From NCBI GenBank assembly GCA_050012355.1, contig JBEKHI010000139.1:1-18326 (forward strand): a stretch of 18,326 nucleotides of DNA, given 5' to 3'. The translations under genes and the position numbers were made by a program. Shown here one piece after another: positions 13,110 to 18,326 of this stretch (position 1 is its first letter; each line of letters opens with the position of its first letter). The stretch is from JBEKHI01 sp050012355. GTDB taxonomy: Bacteria > Actinomycetota > Actinomycetes > Streptosporangiales > Streptosporangiaceae. Below the pieces are notes generated by a model. The model searched no databases. It was not told where the DNA came from and was given only the letters and a program-made list of their open reading frames with translations.

Positions 13110-14179
13110 TGACAACACTTACCCTGGCCGAGCCAAGACCCGAGACCCAACCGCGGCCGGTGCCGTGGCGCCGGATGATATGGGTCACCTGGCGGCAGCA
13201 CCGGCCCACGATCATCACCGTCCCGGCGCTGCTCGGCGCGGTGGCGATATTCCTGTGGATCGCCGGGCTGAAGATTCACCACGACTGGTCGGCCTTGATC
13301 GCCTGCCATCCATTCCAGTCCAACGCGTGCCAGCTGCTGAACAGCAACTTCGACAGCACTGACTGGACGATGGCCAACACCCTGAACATCTTCATGAAGC
13401 TGACGTCGGCGCTGCTCGGCGCGTTCGCCGGCGCCCCGCTGCTGGCCAGGGAACTGGAGACCGGCACGTTCAGGTACGCCTGGACCCAGGGCATCGGGCG
13501 GCCGCGGTGGACGATCGCCAAGCTCACGCTGGTCGCCGTGGTGGTCGCTGGTGCGGCCGCGGCGTTCAGCGCGCTCTTCGCCTGGTTCTACCAGCCGTTC
13601 ATCCTCCAGCAGTCATTCATGTCCGTGATCACCGCGGCGGTGTTCCCCGCCCGCCCGCTCACGTTCGCCGCGTGGACGCTGCTGGCCTTCACGATCGGCG
13701 CGTGCGCCGGCATGCTGATCCGCCGCATCGTCCCGGCCATGGCCGTCACCCTCGGCGCCTACACCGGCCTCTACGTCGTGACCTGGCTTTTCCTGCGCCC
13801 CCGCTACCCGGTGTCGCTGGTGAGCAGTAACTCCAGCGTTCTGGGCCCTAGCGTCATCAACGGCTCCGCCTCCGCTGCCAGCGGCACCGCTAACCTCCCG
13901 ACGGTGCTCAGCACCTGGTACACCGGGCGAGGCGGCGCGCCGGCCAACATGTCCGTGGTTAACCAGATCCTCGCGCTGTACCCCCATAACGGTGCTGGCC
14001 CGAAGACGACGTTGACGCAGGCCCAGGAGTTCGCCCAGCACGGCATCACCGAATGGTGGCGTTACGTCCCGGTCAGCCGGTTCTGGCCGATGCAGTTCAT
14101 CGAGGCCGGCTGGCTGCTCGTCCTGTCGATCCTGCTCGGCGCCGCCACCGTCTGGCTGGTCCGGCACCGCGCCGCCTAA
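13109..14179 (+). CDS. ABC-2 type transporter permease
   Basis: A 356-aa membrane subunit. About six transmembrane helices are seen: near residues 25-48 (VPALLGAVAIFLWIAGL), 92-112 (LTSALLGAFAGAPLL), 138-165 (LVAVVVAGAAAAFSALFAWF), 187-205 (WTLLAFTIGACAGMLI), 209-230 (VPAMAVTLGAYTGLYVVTWLF) and 333-352 (LLVLSILLGAATVWLV). The loop ARELETGTFRYAWTQGIGRP between helices 2 and 3 is the hallmark of the actinobacterial ABC-2 permeases that sit beside YtrA regulators. A long external loop (about 232-330) lies before the last helix. The ATG at 13109 is chosen because AGGAGG lies 7 nt upstream; the GTG at 13106 is only 4 nt away. Termination is likely in the palindromic repeat starting 8 nt after the stop. 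Confidence 0.93.
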   Translation: MTTLTLAEPRPETQPRPVPWRRMIWVTWRQHRPTIITVPALLGAVAIFLWIAGLKIHHDWSALIACHPFQSNACQLLNSNFDSTDWTMANTLNIFMKLTSALLGAFAGAPLLARELETGTFRYAWTQGIGRPRWTIAKLTLVAVVVAGAAAAFSALFAWFYQPFILQQSFMSVITAAVFPARPLTFAAWTLLAFTIGACAGMLIRRIVPAMAVTLGAYTGLYVVTWLFLRPRYPVSLVSSNSSVLGPSVINGSASAASGTANLPTVLSTWYTGRGGAPANMSVVNQILALYPHNGAGPKTTLTQAQEFAQHGITEWWRYVPVSRFWPMQFIEAGWLLVLSILLGAATVWLVRHRAA

Positions 14180-14186
14180 GTTCCTG

Positions 14187-14259
14187 GCTCCGGCCCCATG
14201 GATGGCCCATCGATGGCGCCGGAGCGCCAGTAATGTCCCATCGACAGCGTTGTAGAAGG
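14187..14259 (+). repeat. Dispersed palindromic repeat, copy B, acting as probable terminator of the ABC operon
   Basis: GCTCCGGC (14187-14194) and GCCGGAGC (14218-14225) form the base of a stem whose upper part is CCATGGATG against CATCGATGG. The core 14198-14216 matches copies A and C. The right part (14238-14259) is the inverse of the arm of copy A. The GAAGG at its right end is the apparent ribosome site of the next ORF. Confidence 0.7.
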
Positions 14260-14261
14260 CG

Positions 14262-14408
14262 ATGACGCAGCCCGGGCAGGTTGTGCCGGTCGATTTCGAC
14301 CCGCAGGATCCGACGCGATTCAGGATCGCCTGGGATCAGGTCCCCACGGCCGTGGATTACGGACTTGCCCTGGCGAGGGACCTGATCGCGAAAACAAGCG
14401 GCGTCTAG
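14262..14408 (+). CDS. Small hypothetical protein, 48 aa
   Basis: ATG 14262 to TAG 14406-14408, preceded by GAAGG (14255-14259). The product starts MTQPGQVVPVDFDPQDPTRF and ends LALARDLIAKTSGV: an acidic, proline-rich N-terminus with RIAWDQVP followed by an amphipathic helix. Codon use is normal for the neighbourhood (G/C third positions), which supports real coding. No family is recognised. Its ribosome site lies inside the dispersed repeat, so expression may depend on read-through of that hairpin or a promoter within it. Confidence 0.45.
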   Translation: MTQPGQVVPVDFDPQDPTRFRIAWDQVPTAVDYGLALARDLIAKTSGV

Positions 14409-14482
14409 AGATACTGTCCGGCGGCCGCGTGGGCGTGGGTGCCTGACCTCCCGGTGTCAGCTAACGCGATCAGGCTCAGTCC

Positions 14483-14508
14483 GGGAGGGCGGGGAACCCC
14501 GCCCTCCC
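14483..14508. terminator. Perfect 12-bp G/C hairpin between convergent genes
   Basis: GGGAGGGCGGGG (14483-14494), AA, CCCCGCCCTCCC (14497-14508). It starts 10 nt after the TAA-free end of the propeller gene (stop at 14519) on the minus strand and 74 nt after the 48-aa ORF on the plus strand, so it can serve both. Confidence 0.82.
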
Positions 14509-14518
14509 AGACATTCAG

Positions 14519-15649
14519 TTAGCCGTGGCTCAGGACCAGGCCCGTATCGCCGCTGTTGATGCCCACCGCCCATTCGTTCGCAGCCCCCGGGAACGTGGCC
14601 GCACCAGACAGGGGGCTGAAGGTACCGGCCGTGGGGTCAGTGTCCGCTGACCATGTGCTGCCGTTCCAGCGCAAGATCAGGCCCTGCTGGACGCCGCCAT
14701 TAACGCTTGGCTCGTTGGAGCCGACGGCGTACACGTCAGTAGAACTCCGGGCGCTGACCGCGCTCAGTATCGGGTATGCGCCCGGTGTCGGACTCGACAC
14801 GATGCTCCAGGCGGAGCCGTCCCAGTGCTCGATCAGCGTCGTGATGCCAAGCCCGGGCACCTCCTCGTTCTCGCCCACCGCCCAGACATCGTTGGACGCT
14901 ACCGCGGTCACGCCGTGCAGCACGGGGCTGCTCGGACCGCTGACACTCGGCTGCGGAAGGACGAATACGGTCCACGAACTCCCGTTGTAGTGCTCGGCGT
15001 AGGCCGAGTTGGTGTAGCTCGTGTTGGTGAACTCGCCGACAGCCCAGATGTCGGACGCGCTGTCCGCGGTTATGGAGGTCAGGTTGTTGCCCGCCGTATC
15101 GCTGGGATTCGGGCTCGGCACCGTCACGCTGCTCCACGACGTGCCGTTCCATTGCTCCACCTCGCCGCCAACTCCGACGGCCCAGGCGTCGCTGGGACTC
15201 AGGTCGACGATTCCGTTGAGCGTGGCGCCAGGTCCCGACACGATGCTCCAGGCGGAGCCGTTCCAGTGCTCGTACAACGCGGGAGGCGTCCGGTAGCCGG
15301 CGGTCTGACTGAACCCGACCGCCCAGGCGTCGCTCGCACTGCTGGCGCTGACCGCCGTGAAGCTCGAGTTAGTGGTCAGCGCCGGCGTGCTCACTAGCGA
15401 CCACGCGCTGCCATTCCAGTGGTACGCCACGGGTGCGTTCGGCGAGCTGTACTGGACTCCCACCGTCCACGCATCGGTGTCAGTCCGCGCGAATGCGCCG
15501 TTCAGTTGCGTGTTGTTCCCGGTCGCGGGGACGCTCACCACCGTCCACCCGGTCGCGGCGGATGCCGCTGATACTGTCCCGCAGGCCAGCATCAAGAGTG
15601 CGGCCAGCGCTGTGAGACTGGTCCATCGCTTGTGCTGCAGGAGAAACAT
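14519..15649 (-). CDS. Secreted seven-bladed beta-propeller-like repeat protein
   Basis: A 376-aa exported protein, signal peptide about residues 1-32 (HKRWTSLTALAALLMLACG, cleavage near SAA). The mature part is seven repeats of about 48 aa, each with a D-x-W-A-V-G motif (DAWTVG, DAWAVG twice, DIWAVG, DVWAVG, DVYAVG, NEWAVG) followed by a HWNGSAWS-x-V-x-x-P strand. The first strand, GWTVVSVP, comes from the N-terminus and the last repeat lacks it, as expected for velcro closure of a propeller. Such proteins are usually ligand- or carbohydrate-binding; no catalytic motif is seen. The ATG at 15649 has an AAAGGAG site 6 nt upstream; an ATG 8 codons earlier lies inside a tandem repeat. A 37-bp segment is duplicated (14795-14831 and 15236-15272). 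Confidence 0.88.
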   Translation of the reverse strand: MFLLQHKRWTSLTALAALLMLACGTVSAASAATGWTVVSVPATGNNTQLNGAFARTDTDAWTVGVQYSSPNAPVAYHWNGSAWSLVSTPALTTNSSFTAVSASSASDAWAVGFSQTAGYRTPPALYEHWNGSAWSIVSGPGATLNGIVDLSPSDAWAVGVGGEVEQWNGTSWSSVTVPSPNPSDTAGNNLTSITADSASDIWAVGEFTNTSYTNSAYAEHYNGSSWTVFVLPQPSVSGPSSPVLHGVTAVASNDVWAVGENEEVPGLGITTLIEHWDGSAWSIVSSPTPGAYPILSAVSARSSTDVYAVGSNEPSVNGGVQQGLILRWNGSTWSADTDPTAGTFSPLSGAATFPGAANEWAVGINSGDTGLVLSHG

Positions 15650-15662
15650 GACCCGCTCCTTT

Positions 15663-15711
15663 CTCTCCCGCAAGAAAGCGGGAAAGTCTCTCCCGCAAGA
15701 AAGCGGGAAAG
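15663..15711. repeat. Two tandem copies of a 25-bp hairpin unit in the leader of the propeller gene
   Basis: Units 15663-15687 and 15688-15711 are identical over the first 24 positions. Each contains TCCCGC, AAGAAA, GCGGGA (6-bp inverted repeat). The nearer copy ends 13 nt from the start codon and abuts the ribosome site. Only two units, so this is not a CRISPR array. A protein operator or translational control element is plausible. Confidence 0.7.
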
Positions 15712-15943
15712 CTGGATCTGCGAAGCGGGGCCTACGATGCCGACACTACCGCGCGCACGCGGAAAGATACAGGGCGCTGTTTAGCTCTGAGCACCGCCGG
15801 GTCCGGGGTTCGCGCCTTTCCTTTACTTACCTGAAGCCCAGTTGAGCAGCTTCTTCGCGTCGCCGCCCACGGCCGTGGCAATCCCCTGGAAGCGGGTTTA
15901 GTGGTTTTTTTATAATTTTCGTCGTTGTCGCGCCGGAACGGGC
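15712..15943. other. Intergenic stretch without a convincing gene
   Basis: Together with the tandem repeat this makes 294 nt between the propeller gene and the DUF72 gene. It contains the palindrome CCACGGCCGTGG (15867-15878) and the only strongly A/T-rich run of the window (seven T then ATAATTTT, 15905-15919). A 23-codon minus-strand reading stretch ending at a TAA (15827-15829) reads RFQGIATAVGGDAKKLLNWA and could be the tail of a lost gene. The likely promoter of the propeller gene must lie here but I cannot place it. Confidence 0.5.
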
Positions 15944-16795
15944 TCAGAAGAGGGTCGGCGGGCCAGCGGGAACCGGTTCCGGTAGCGGCTCTACCTCGGG
16001 CACCCGGGCCCGGACGTCGTCGTGGAACCGGCGGGCGAGTTCGAGCGCGTCGGCGTTGTCCGGAGTATGGATGAACACGGTGGGGGAGCGCCCCTCACGA
16101 AGCCAGCCGGAGACCGTGTCGACCCAGGGCTGCCATCCGGCGACCGTGCGCGCCACGTCGTCCCGGCCGATGTACCGGACGACCGGAGATGAGGTAAGTG
16201 CCCGTGACCGGCGGGGCATCCGAGGCTTCTTCCGCCACGCCTCCCGTTCGGCGTCGCTGGTGGGCGGGCTGCCGAACAGGACCGTGGTATCGAAGGCCAC
16301 CCATTCAGCGCCGACGTCACCGAGCGCCTTCTCGAGTTGCTGCTCCGATCGCGGGTCCTCGAAGAACGCCCGGTGCCGTACTTCAGCGCAGTACTTATAG
16401 TCACCCGGAAGCTGGCGCAAGAAAGTAGTGAGCCTGTCCACGCCGACGGGGCTGAAGGACGGCGGCAACTGGATCCAGAGGGAGTGGACGCGCTCTCCGA
16501 GGGGCTCGATCGCGGTCAGGTAGGCCCGGAGCGGATCATCGACGTTGGTGAGGTGGCGTTCGTGGGTCACCGTTTTTGGCAGTTTGAGGATGAACCGGAA
16601 GTCGGGAGCCGTCTGCTCGGCCCACGATTTCGTCGCCTCCAGAGCTGGCGTCGCGTAGAAGGTCGTGTTGCCCTCTACGGCGTTACACCAGGTCGCGTAG
16701 GCACGGAGACGATCACGCGGTGGCAGCGCTGGCGGCAGGAACCGGCCTTGCCAAGAGGCATACGTCCACATCGCGCACCCGACGTGGAGTTTCAT
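15944..16795 (-). CDS. DUF72 (YecE-like) domain protein
   Basis: A 283-aa soluble TIM-barrel protein. DUF72 landmarks: GCAMWTY (6-12) at the first strand, VEGNTTFYATP (40-50), FILKLPKTVTHERHL, LWIQLPPSFSP, CAEVRHRAFF, the VRYIGRDDV segment and the last-strand VFIHTPDNADA. The N-terminal G-x-x-x-W and E-x-N-x-T-F-Y patterns line the barrel mouth and look like an active site, but no biochemical role has been agreed for the family. Length is normal. The ATG at 16795 is preceded by TAACTT and exactly 6 nt, so a leaderless transcript is predicted. Downstream on its strand there is no clear terminator before the A/T-rich intergenic stretch. Confidence 0.92.
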   Translation of the reverse strand: MKLHVGCAMWTYASWQGRFLPPALPPRDRLRAYATWCNAVEGNTTFYATPALEATKSWAEQTAPDFRFILKLPKTVTHERHLTNVDDPLRAYLTAIEPLGERVHSLWIQLPPSFSPVGVDRLTTFLRQLPGDYKYCAEVRHRAFFEDPRSEQQLEKALGDVGAEWVAFDTTVLFGSPPTSDAEREAWRKKPRMPRRSRALTSSPVVRYIGRDDVARTVAGWQPWVDTVSGWLREGRSPTVFIHTPDNADALELARRFHDDVRARVPEVEPLPEPVPAGPPTLF

Positions 16796-16801
16796 GCCCC
16801 C

Positions 16802-16807
16802 AAGTTA
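16802..16807 (-). promoter_or_regulatory. -10 box (TAACTT) of leaderless promoter for the DUF72 gene
   Basis: Read on the minus strand, TAACTT is 6 nt before the ATG at 16795. A run of five G in between is not a typical ribosome site. No clear -35. Confidence 0.5.
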
Positions 16808-16809
16808 CT

Positions 16810-16968
16810 ATGCCGCTGTGTAGAGATCCGGGCGACGAATCCGTCAGGCCTCTGGAGATGACGGGCGACGCGCAGTCCGCGCTGGCCGAGTACCGGGAAG
16901 CGGCAAACCTCACGACCAGCCTCCCCGAACGCAGCTACCTGCTGGCCAGGGCGGCCCGGCTGCGTTAG
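16810..16968 (+). pseudogene. Remnant of an ECF sigma factor (DUF6596 type) C-terminus
   Basis: The frame from ATG 16810 (or from ATG 16858) to TAG 16966-16968 ends in GDAQSALAEYREAANLTTSL, PERSYLLARAARLR. This is the closing helix pair of the long ECF sigma factors with a TPR-like C-terminal extension, where G-R-x-x-E-A-x-x-A-Y-x-x-A and N-x-x-E-R-x-x-L-x-x-R are conserved. Nothing of sigma regions 2 or 4 is present; upstream lies the divergent DUF72 promoter. So at most about 36 residues survive of a protein normally around 400 aa. The TAG overlaps the convergent methyltransferase stop by 3-4 nt. Family assignment rests on a short match. Confidence 0.5.
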
Positions 16969-17516
16969 AGGATGTACGGGATCAGCATCTTGGTTGACCG
17001 CTTGTACTCCGGATACGAGTCGGGGAGAAGCTTGGTCAGGTAGCGCTCCTCCATGACCGCGCTATAGATGAAGTAAGCACCGAGAATCGCGGCCGCTATG
17101 AACCAGTAGACCCCGAGGGCTAGAGCGCTCCCGATAAGCGCGAGCAGGATGCCAGAGTAAATGGGGTGACGGACCGTGTGGTAGGGGCCCGTGCTCACCA
17201 GTTCGGGCTCTGCCTTCTCGGTCATCGGCATCCCCCAGTTCCGGCCGATATAGATCCTGGCCCAGACGGCTAGTCCGAGCCCCAGCAGGAAGACGGCCAG
17301 ACCGATGCCCTCCAACCACGGATTGGTCGTGACGCCCGCGTGTTTCTTGATGACTCCCAGCCGCAGCAGGAGCACGATGAGAATGACAAAGGCCGCCCGT
17401 ACACCAGCGAACTGCCCCCATCGTGACCGGCCGCTCTTGGCGGTCAAGGCCGCCCCGAGCCAGAAGAGCCAGAACACGATCCAGATGACGCCGATGAGGA
17501 TGGCGACGATGTGCAT
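16965..17516 (-). CDS. Isoprenylcysteine carboxyl methyltransferase-like integral membrane protein
   Basis: A 183-aa membrane protein of the ICMT/PEMT-like group, enzymes that use SAM to methylate lipid-linked substrates within the membrane. Hydrophobic helices lie at about residues 3-24, 37-54, 68-90 and 119-154 (helical hairpin). The family core LVSTGPYHTVRHPIYSG (106-122) with the conserved R-H-P-x-Y-S motif, and the following EER (156-158) and YPEYKRST, form the SAM pocket. Bacterial members are usually of unknown substrate. The ATG at 17516 is preceded by TAGCCT and exactly 6 nt with no ribosome site, so it is probably leaderless. Copy C of the palindromic repeat covers its -35 region. 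Confidence 0.9.
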   Translation of the reverse strand: MHIVAILIGVIWIVFWLFWLGAALTAKSGRSRWGQFAGVRAAFVILIVLLLRLGVIKKHAGVTTNPWLEGIGLAVFLLGLGLAVWARIYIGRNWGMPMTEKAEPELVSTGPYHTVRHPIYSGILLALIGSALALGVYWFIAAAILGAYFIYSAVMEERYLTKLLPDSYPEYKRSTKMLIPYIL

Positions 17517-17522
17517 GAGAAA

Positions 17523-17528
17523 AGGCTA
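17523..17528 (-). promoter_or_regulatory. -10 box (TAGCCT) of leaderless promoter for the ICMT-like gene
   Basis: On the minus strand TAGCCT lies 6 nt before the ATG. The spacer and -35 region coincide with the palindromic repeat at 17531-17558. Confidence 0.5.
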
Positions 17529-17530
17529 TC

Positions 17531-17558
17531 GGCCCCATGGATGGGACATCCATGGGCC
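17531..17558. repeat. Dispersed palindromic repeat, copy C
   Basis: CCATGGATG (17535-17543) and CATCCATGG (17547-17555) are perfect 9-bp arms around three bases; with one bulged C the stem extends to GGCC at both ends. The 19-bp core 17537-17555 differs from copy B at 3 positions. This copy has no CCTTCTAC arm. The 160 nt to its right up to the next gene hold a weak inverted repeat (ATGAT at 17610, ATCAT at 17622) and nothing else I can name. Confidence 0.6.
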
Positions 17559-17648
17559 GCGACCGAGGCCGAGGTGATGCCGCAGCGAGTAAGCACTTAG
17601 CACCAGGCAATGATTTTTTGGATCATAACGACGAAGGCGCATGCCCAC

Positions 17649-17678
17649 GGCACTGCCGTTCCCGCGAACGCCACTGCC
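17649..17678 (-). terminator. Imperfect 12-bp hairpin after the gene ending at 17679
   Basis: GGCACTGCCGTT (17649-17660) and AACGCCACTGCC (17667-17678) pair at 10 of 12 positions over a 6-nt loop, directly after the stop codon on the minus strand. Confidence 0.6.
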
Positions 17679-17936
17679 CTAGAACCCGACGCCCCTGGCC
17701 GCGGCGTAAGCGTAGGGGTGGTCGAAAGCGATGCGCGCCTCACCAGGGGAAACCGGCAGCTCGAACGACGCACCTGTCGACATGTCGGCGACGCGGACGG
17801 TCAGGCCGCCGTCCGTCCGGTCCCACAGCAGCGCCACCTCTAGACCGCCGGCTCGCCGGCCGTCTAGTTCCGCCATGCTCTTGCTCATCGTGTTCTCTTC
17901 ATGCTCATACCGTAGGTGTCTCGCCCCGATCCACAT
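17679..17936 (-). CDS. Small conserved actinobacterial hypothetical protein, 85 aa
   Basis: The product begins MWIGARHLRYEHEENTMSKS; its core is LEVALLWDRTDGGLTVRVAD followed by TGASFELPVSPGEARIAFDH and PYAYAA. The alternating strand pattern suggests a small beta-sheet protein. From memory, similar short proteins with V-A-L-L-W, E-x-x-V-x-P-G-x-A-x-x-x-F-x-H-P-x-A-Y are common in streptomycetes and relatives and have no assigned role. The ATG at 17936 is chosen because an AAGGAG ribosome site lies exactly 6 nt upstream; the ATG at 17888 would give 69 aa and still retain the core. It is a single-gene unit closed by a hairpin. Confidence 0.75.
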   Translation of the reverse strand: MWIGARHLRYEHEENTMSKSMAELDGRRAGGLEVALLWDRTDGGLTVRVADMSTGASFELPVSPGEARIAFDHPYAYAAARGVGF

Positions 17937-17986
17937 CGCGCGCTCCTTCCGTCCTCCTAGTGTCAGAGTCACCCGGGGGAAGGTGA

Positions 17987-18017
17987 GCCGGAATCATCTG
18001 GTTCGGATGATTCCGGC
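17987..18017. repeat. Perfect 12-bp inverted repeat with 7-nt loop
   Basis: GCCGGAATCATC (17987-17998), TGGTTCG, GATGATTCCGGC (18006-18017). It lies in the 258-nt gap between two divergent genes, so it is not a terminator of either; it is 50 nt upstream of the left gene and 177 nt upstream of the right one. No gene is seen in the gap. Confidence 0.7.
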
Positions 18018-18194
18018 GGCCGTTCTCGTGATCCGGCGAGCGGCACGCCGCGGGCCATCAGGATTTCCGGCTGCACGCCGTGCCGATCCGAAGCATCAAG
18101 TTGGGGCAAATCACCCGAATCGTGGGATGCTCGCTCACCTAGTCCGGCGTGAGACTTGTCTCCGGAGCGTCGCCACAGCAGCCGAGGAGCTCAC

Positions 18195-18326
18195 GTGACA
18201 AACGTCCTGTCTTTCCAGCATCAGGTAACCCGGCTTGTCTTCGACACGGGCCAGCCGTACGAGAAGTTCCGGGTCCGCTACGAGTCAGCCGTGCCCCCGA
18301 TGGGGGATTCTTCCAGGCGGCACATC
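18195..18326 (+). CDS. Unidentified protein, N-terminal 44 aa only (runs off the right edge)
   Basis: GTG at 18195 with GAGGAG 5 nt upstream; the frame is open to the edge. The product starts MTNVLSFQHQVTRLVFDTGQ and continues PYEKFRVRYESAVPPMG. The T-R-L-x-F-D-T-G-x-P-Y-E-x-F-x-x-R-Y-E-x-A-V-P pattern recalls the N-termini of DUF302-like actinobacterial proteins, in which the first beta strand and helix have this form, but too little is visible for a firm call. Confidence 0.6.
   Translation, partial: MTNVLSFQHQVTRLVFDTGQPYEKFRVRYESAVPPMGDSSRRHI

Noticed and set aside
15663..15711. Tandem repeats as a possible CRISPR array.
   Set aside because: Only two units, no spacers, no cas genes nearby.
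15795..15835. tRNA-like T-arm (GGGGTTCGCGCC) in the gap before the DUF72 gene.
   Set aside because: No matching acceptor, D or anticodon arms could be placed around it.
15905..15919. T-run as an intrinsic terminator.
   Set aside because: No plus-strand gene ends before it and no proper stem directly precedes it.
17731..18198. 155-codon plus-strand frame near the right end.
   Set aside because: It is antisense to the conserved 85-aa gene, crosses the perfect hairpin, has no ribosome site and its product shows no family features.
1..18326. Biosynthetic gene cluster, prophage or defence island.
   Set aside because: No synthases, phage structural genes, nucleases, toxin-antitoxin pairs or integrase are present; genes are mixed single units.

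Overview
The window looks like chromosomal DNA of a high-GC filamentous actinobacterium (Actinomycetota, streptomycete/streptosporangial type). The evidence is strong G/C bias at third codon positions, a WhiB-type iron-sulfur regulator, MocR and YtrA-type GntR regulators, a secreted GH92 mannosidase, and many genes whose start codon sits exactly 6 nt after a TANNNT -10 box (leaderless mRNAs). I see no phage genes, no transposase, no rRNA or tRNA and no CRISPR array.

Layout. 3-572 is the 3' end of a GMC oxidoreductase (possibly the mycofactocin-associated type). 569-3150 is a divergent MocR regulator/MFS efflux pair; a 19-bp near-identical direct repeat lies at each end of it and the MFS gene lacks an in-frame stop, which suggests an inserted cassette. 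3199-3387 is a small leaderless conserved gene closed by a strong hairpin. 3434-5239 is a divergent pair, an aldo/keto reductase and an NAD(P)-binding SDR, around a perfect inverted repeat. A whiB-like gene (start 5497) converges on the SDR and its frame stays open deep into it. 5706-6005 is a small membrane protein. 6058-7643 is a methyltransferase/TetR divergent pair with a three-half-site operator. 7853-8469 holds a small orphan gene and a DUF2255 gene.

8531-11617 is a large secreted GH92 alpha-mannosidase-like enzyme. It diverges from a tightly coupled operon (11734-14179) of a YtrA-type GntR repressor, an ABC ATPase and an ABC-2 permease. Then come a 48-aa ORF, a secreted seven-blade beta-propeller protein (14519-15649), a DUF72 protein (15944-16795), a remnant of an ECF sigma factor C-terminus, an isoprenylcysteine-methyltransferase-like membrane enzyme (16965-17516), a small conserved protein (17679-17936) and the 5' end of one more gene at the right edge.

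Functionally this is a collection of small independent transcription units rather than one pathway. Four of them pair a regulator with a divergent or co-transcribed target: MocR/MFS, TetR/methyltransferase, GntR/ABC, and AKR/SDR around a shared palindrome. The least expected structure is non-coding: a dispersed palindromic repeat family (7647-7685, 14187-14259, 17531-17558), a 54-bp palindrome with an embedded direct repeat near whiB, and a tandem hairpin repeat in the leader of the propeller gene.
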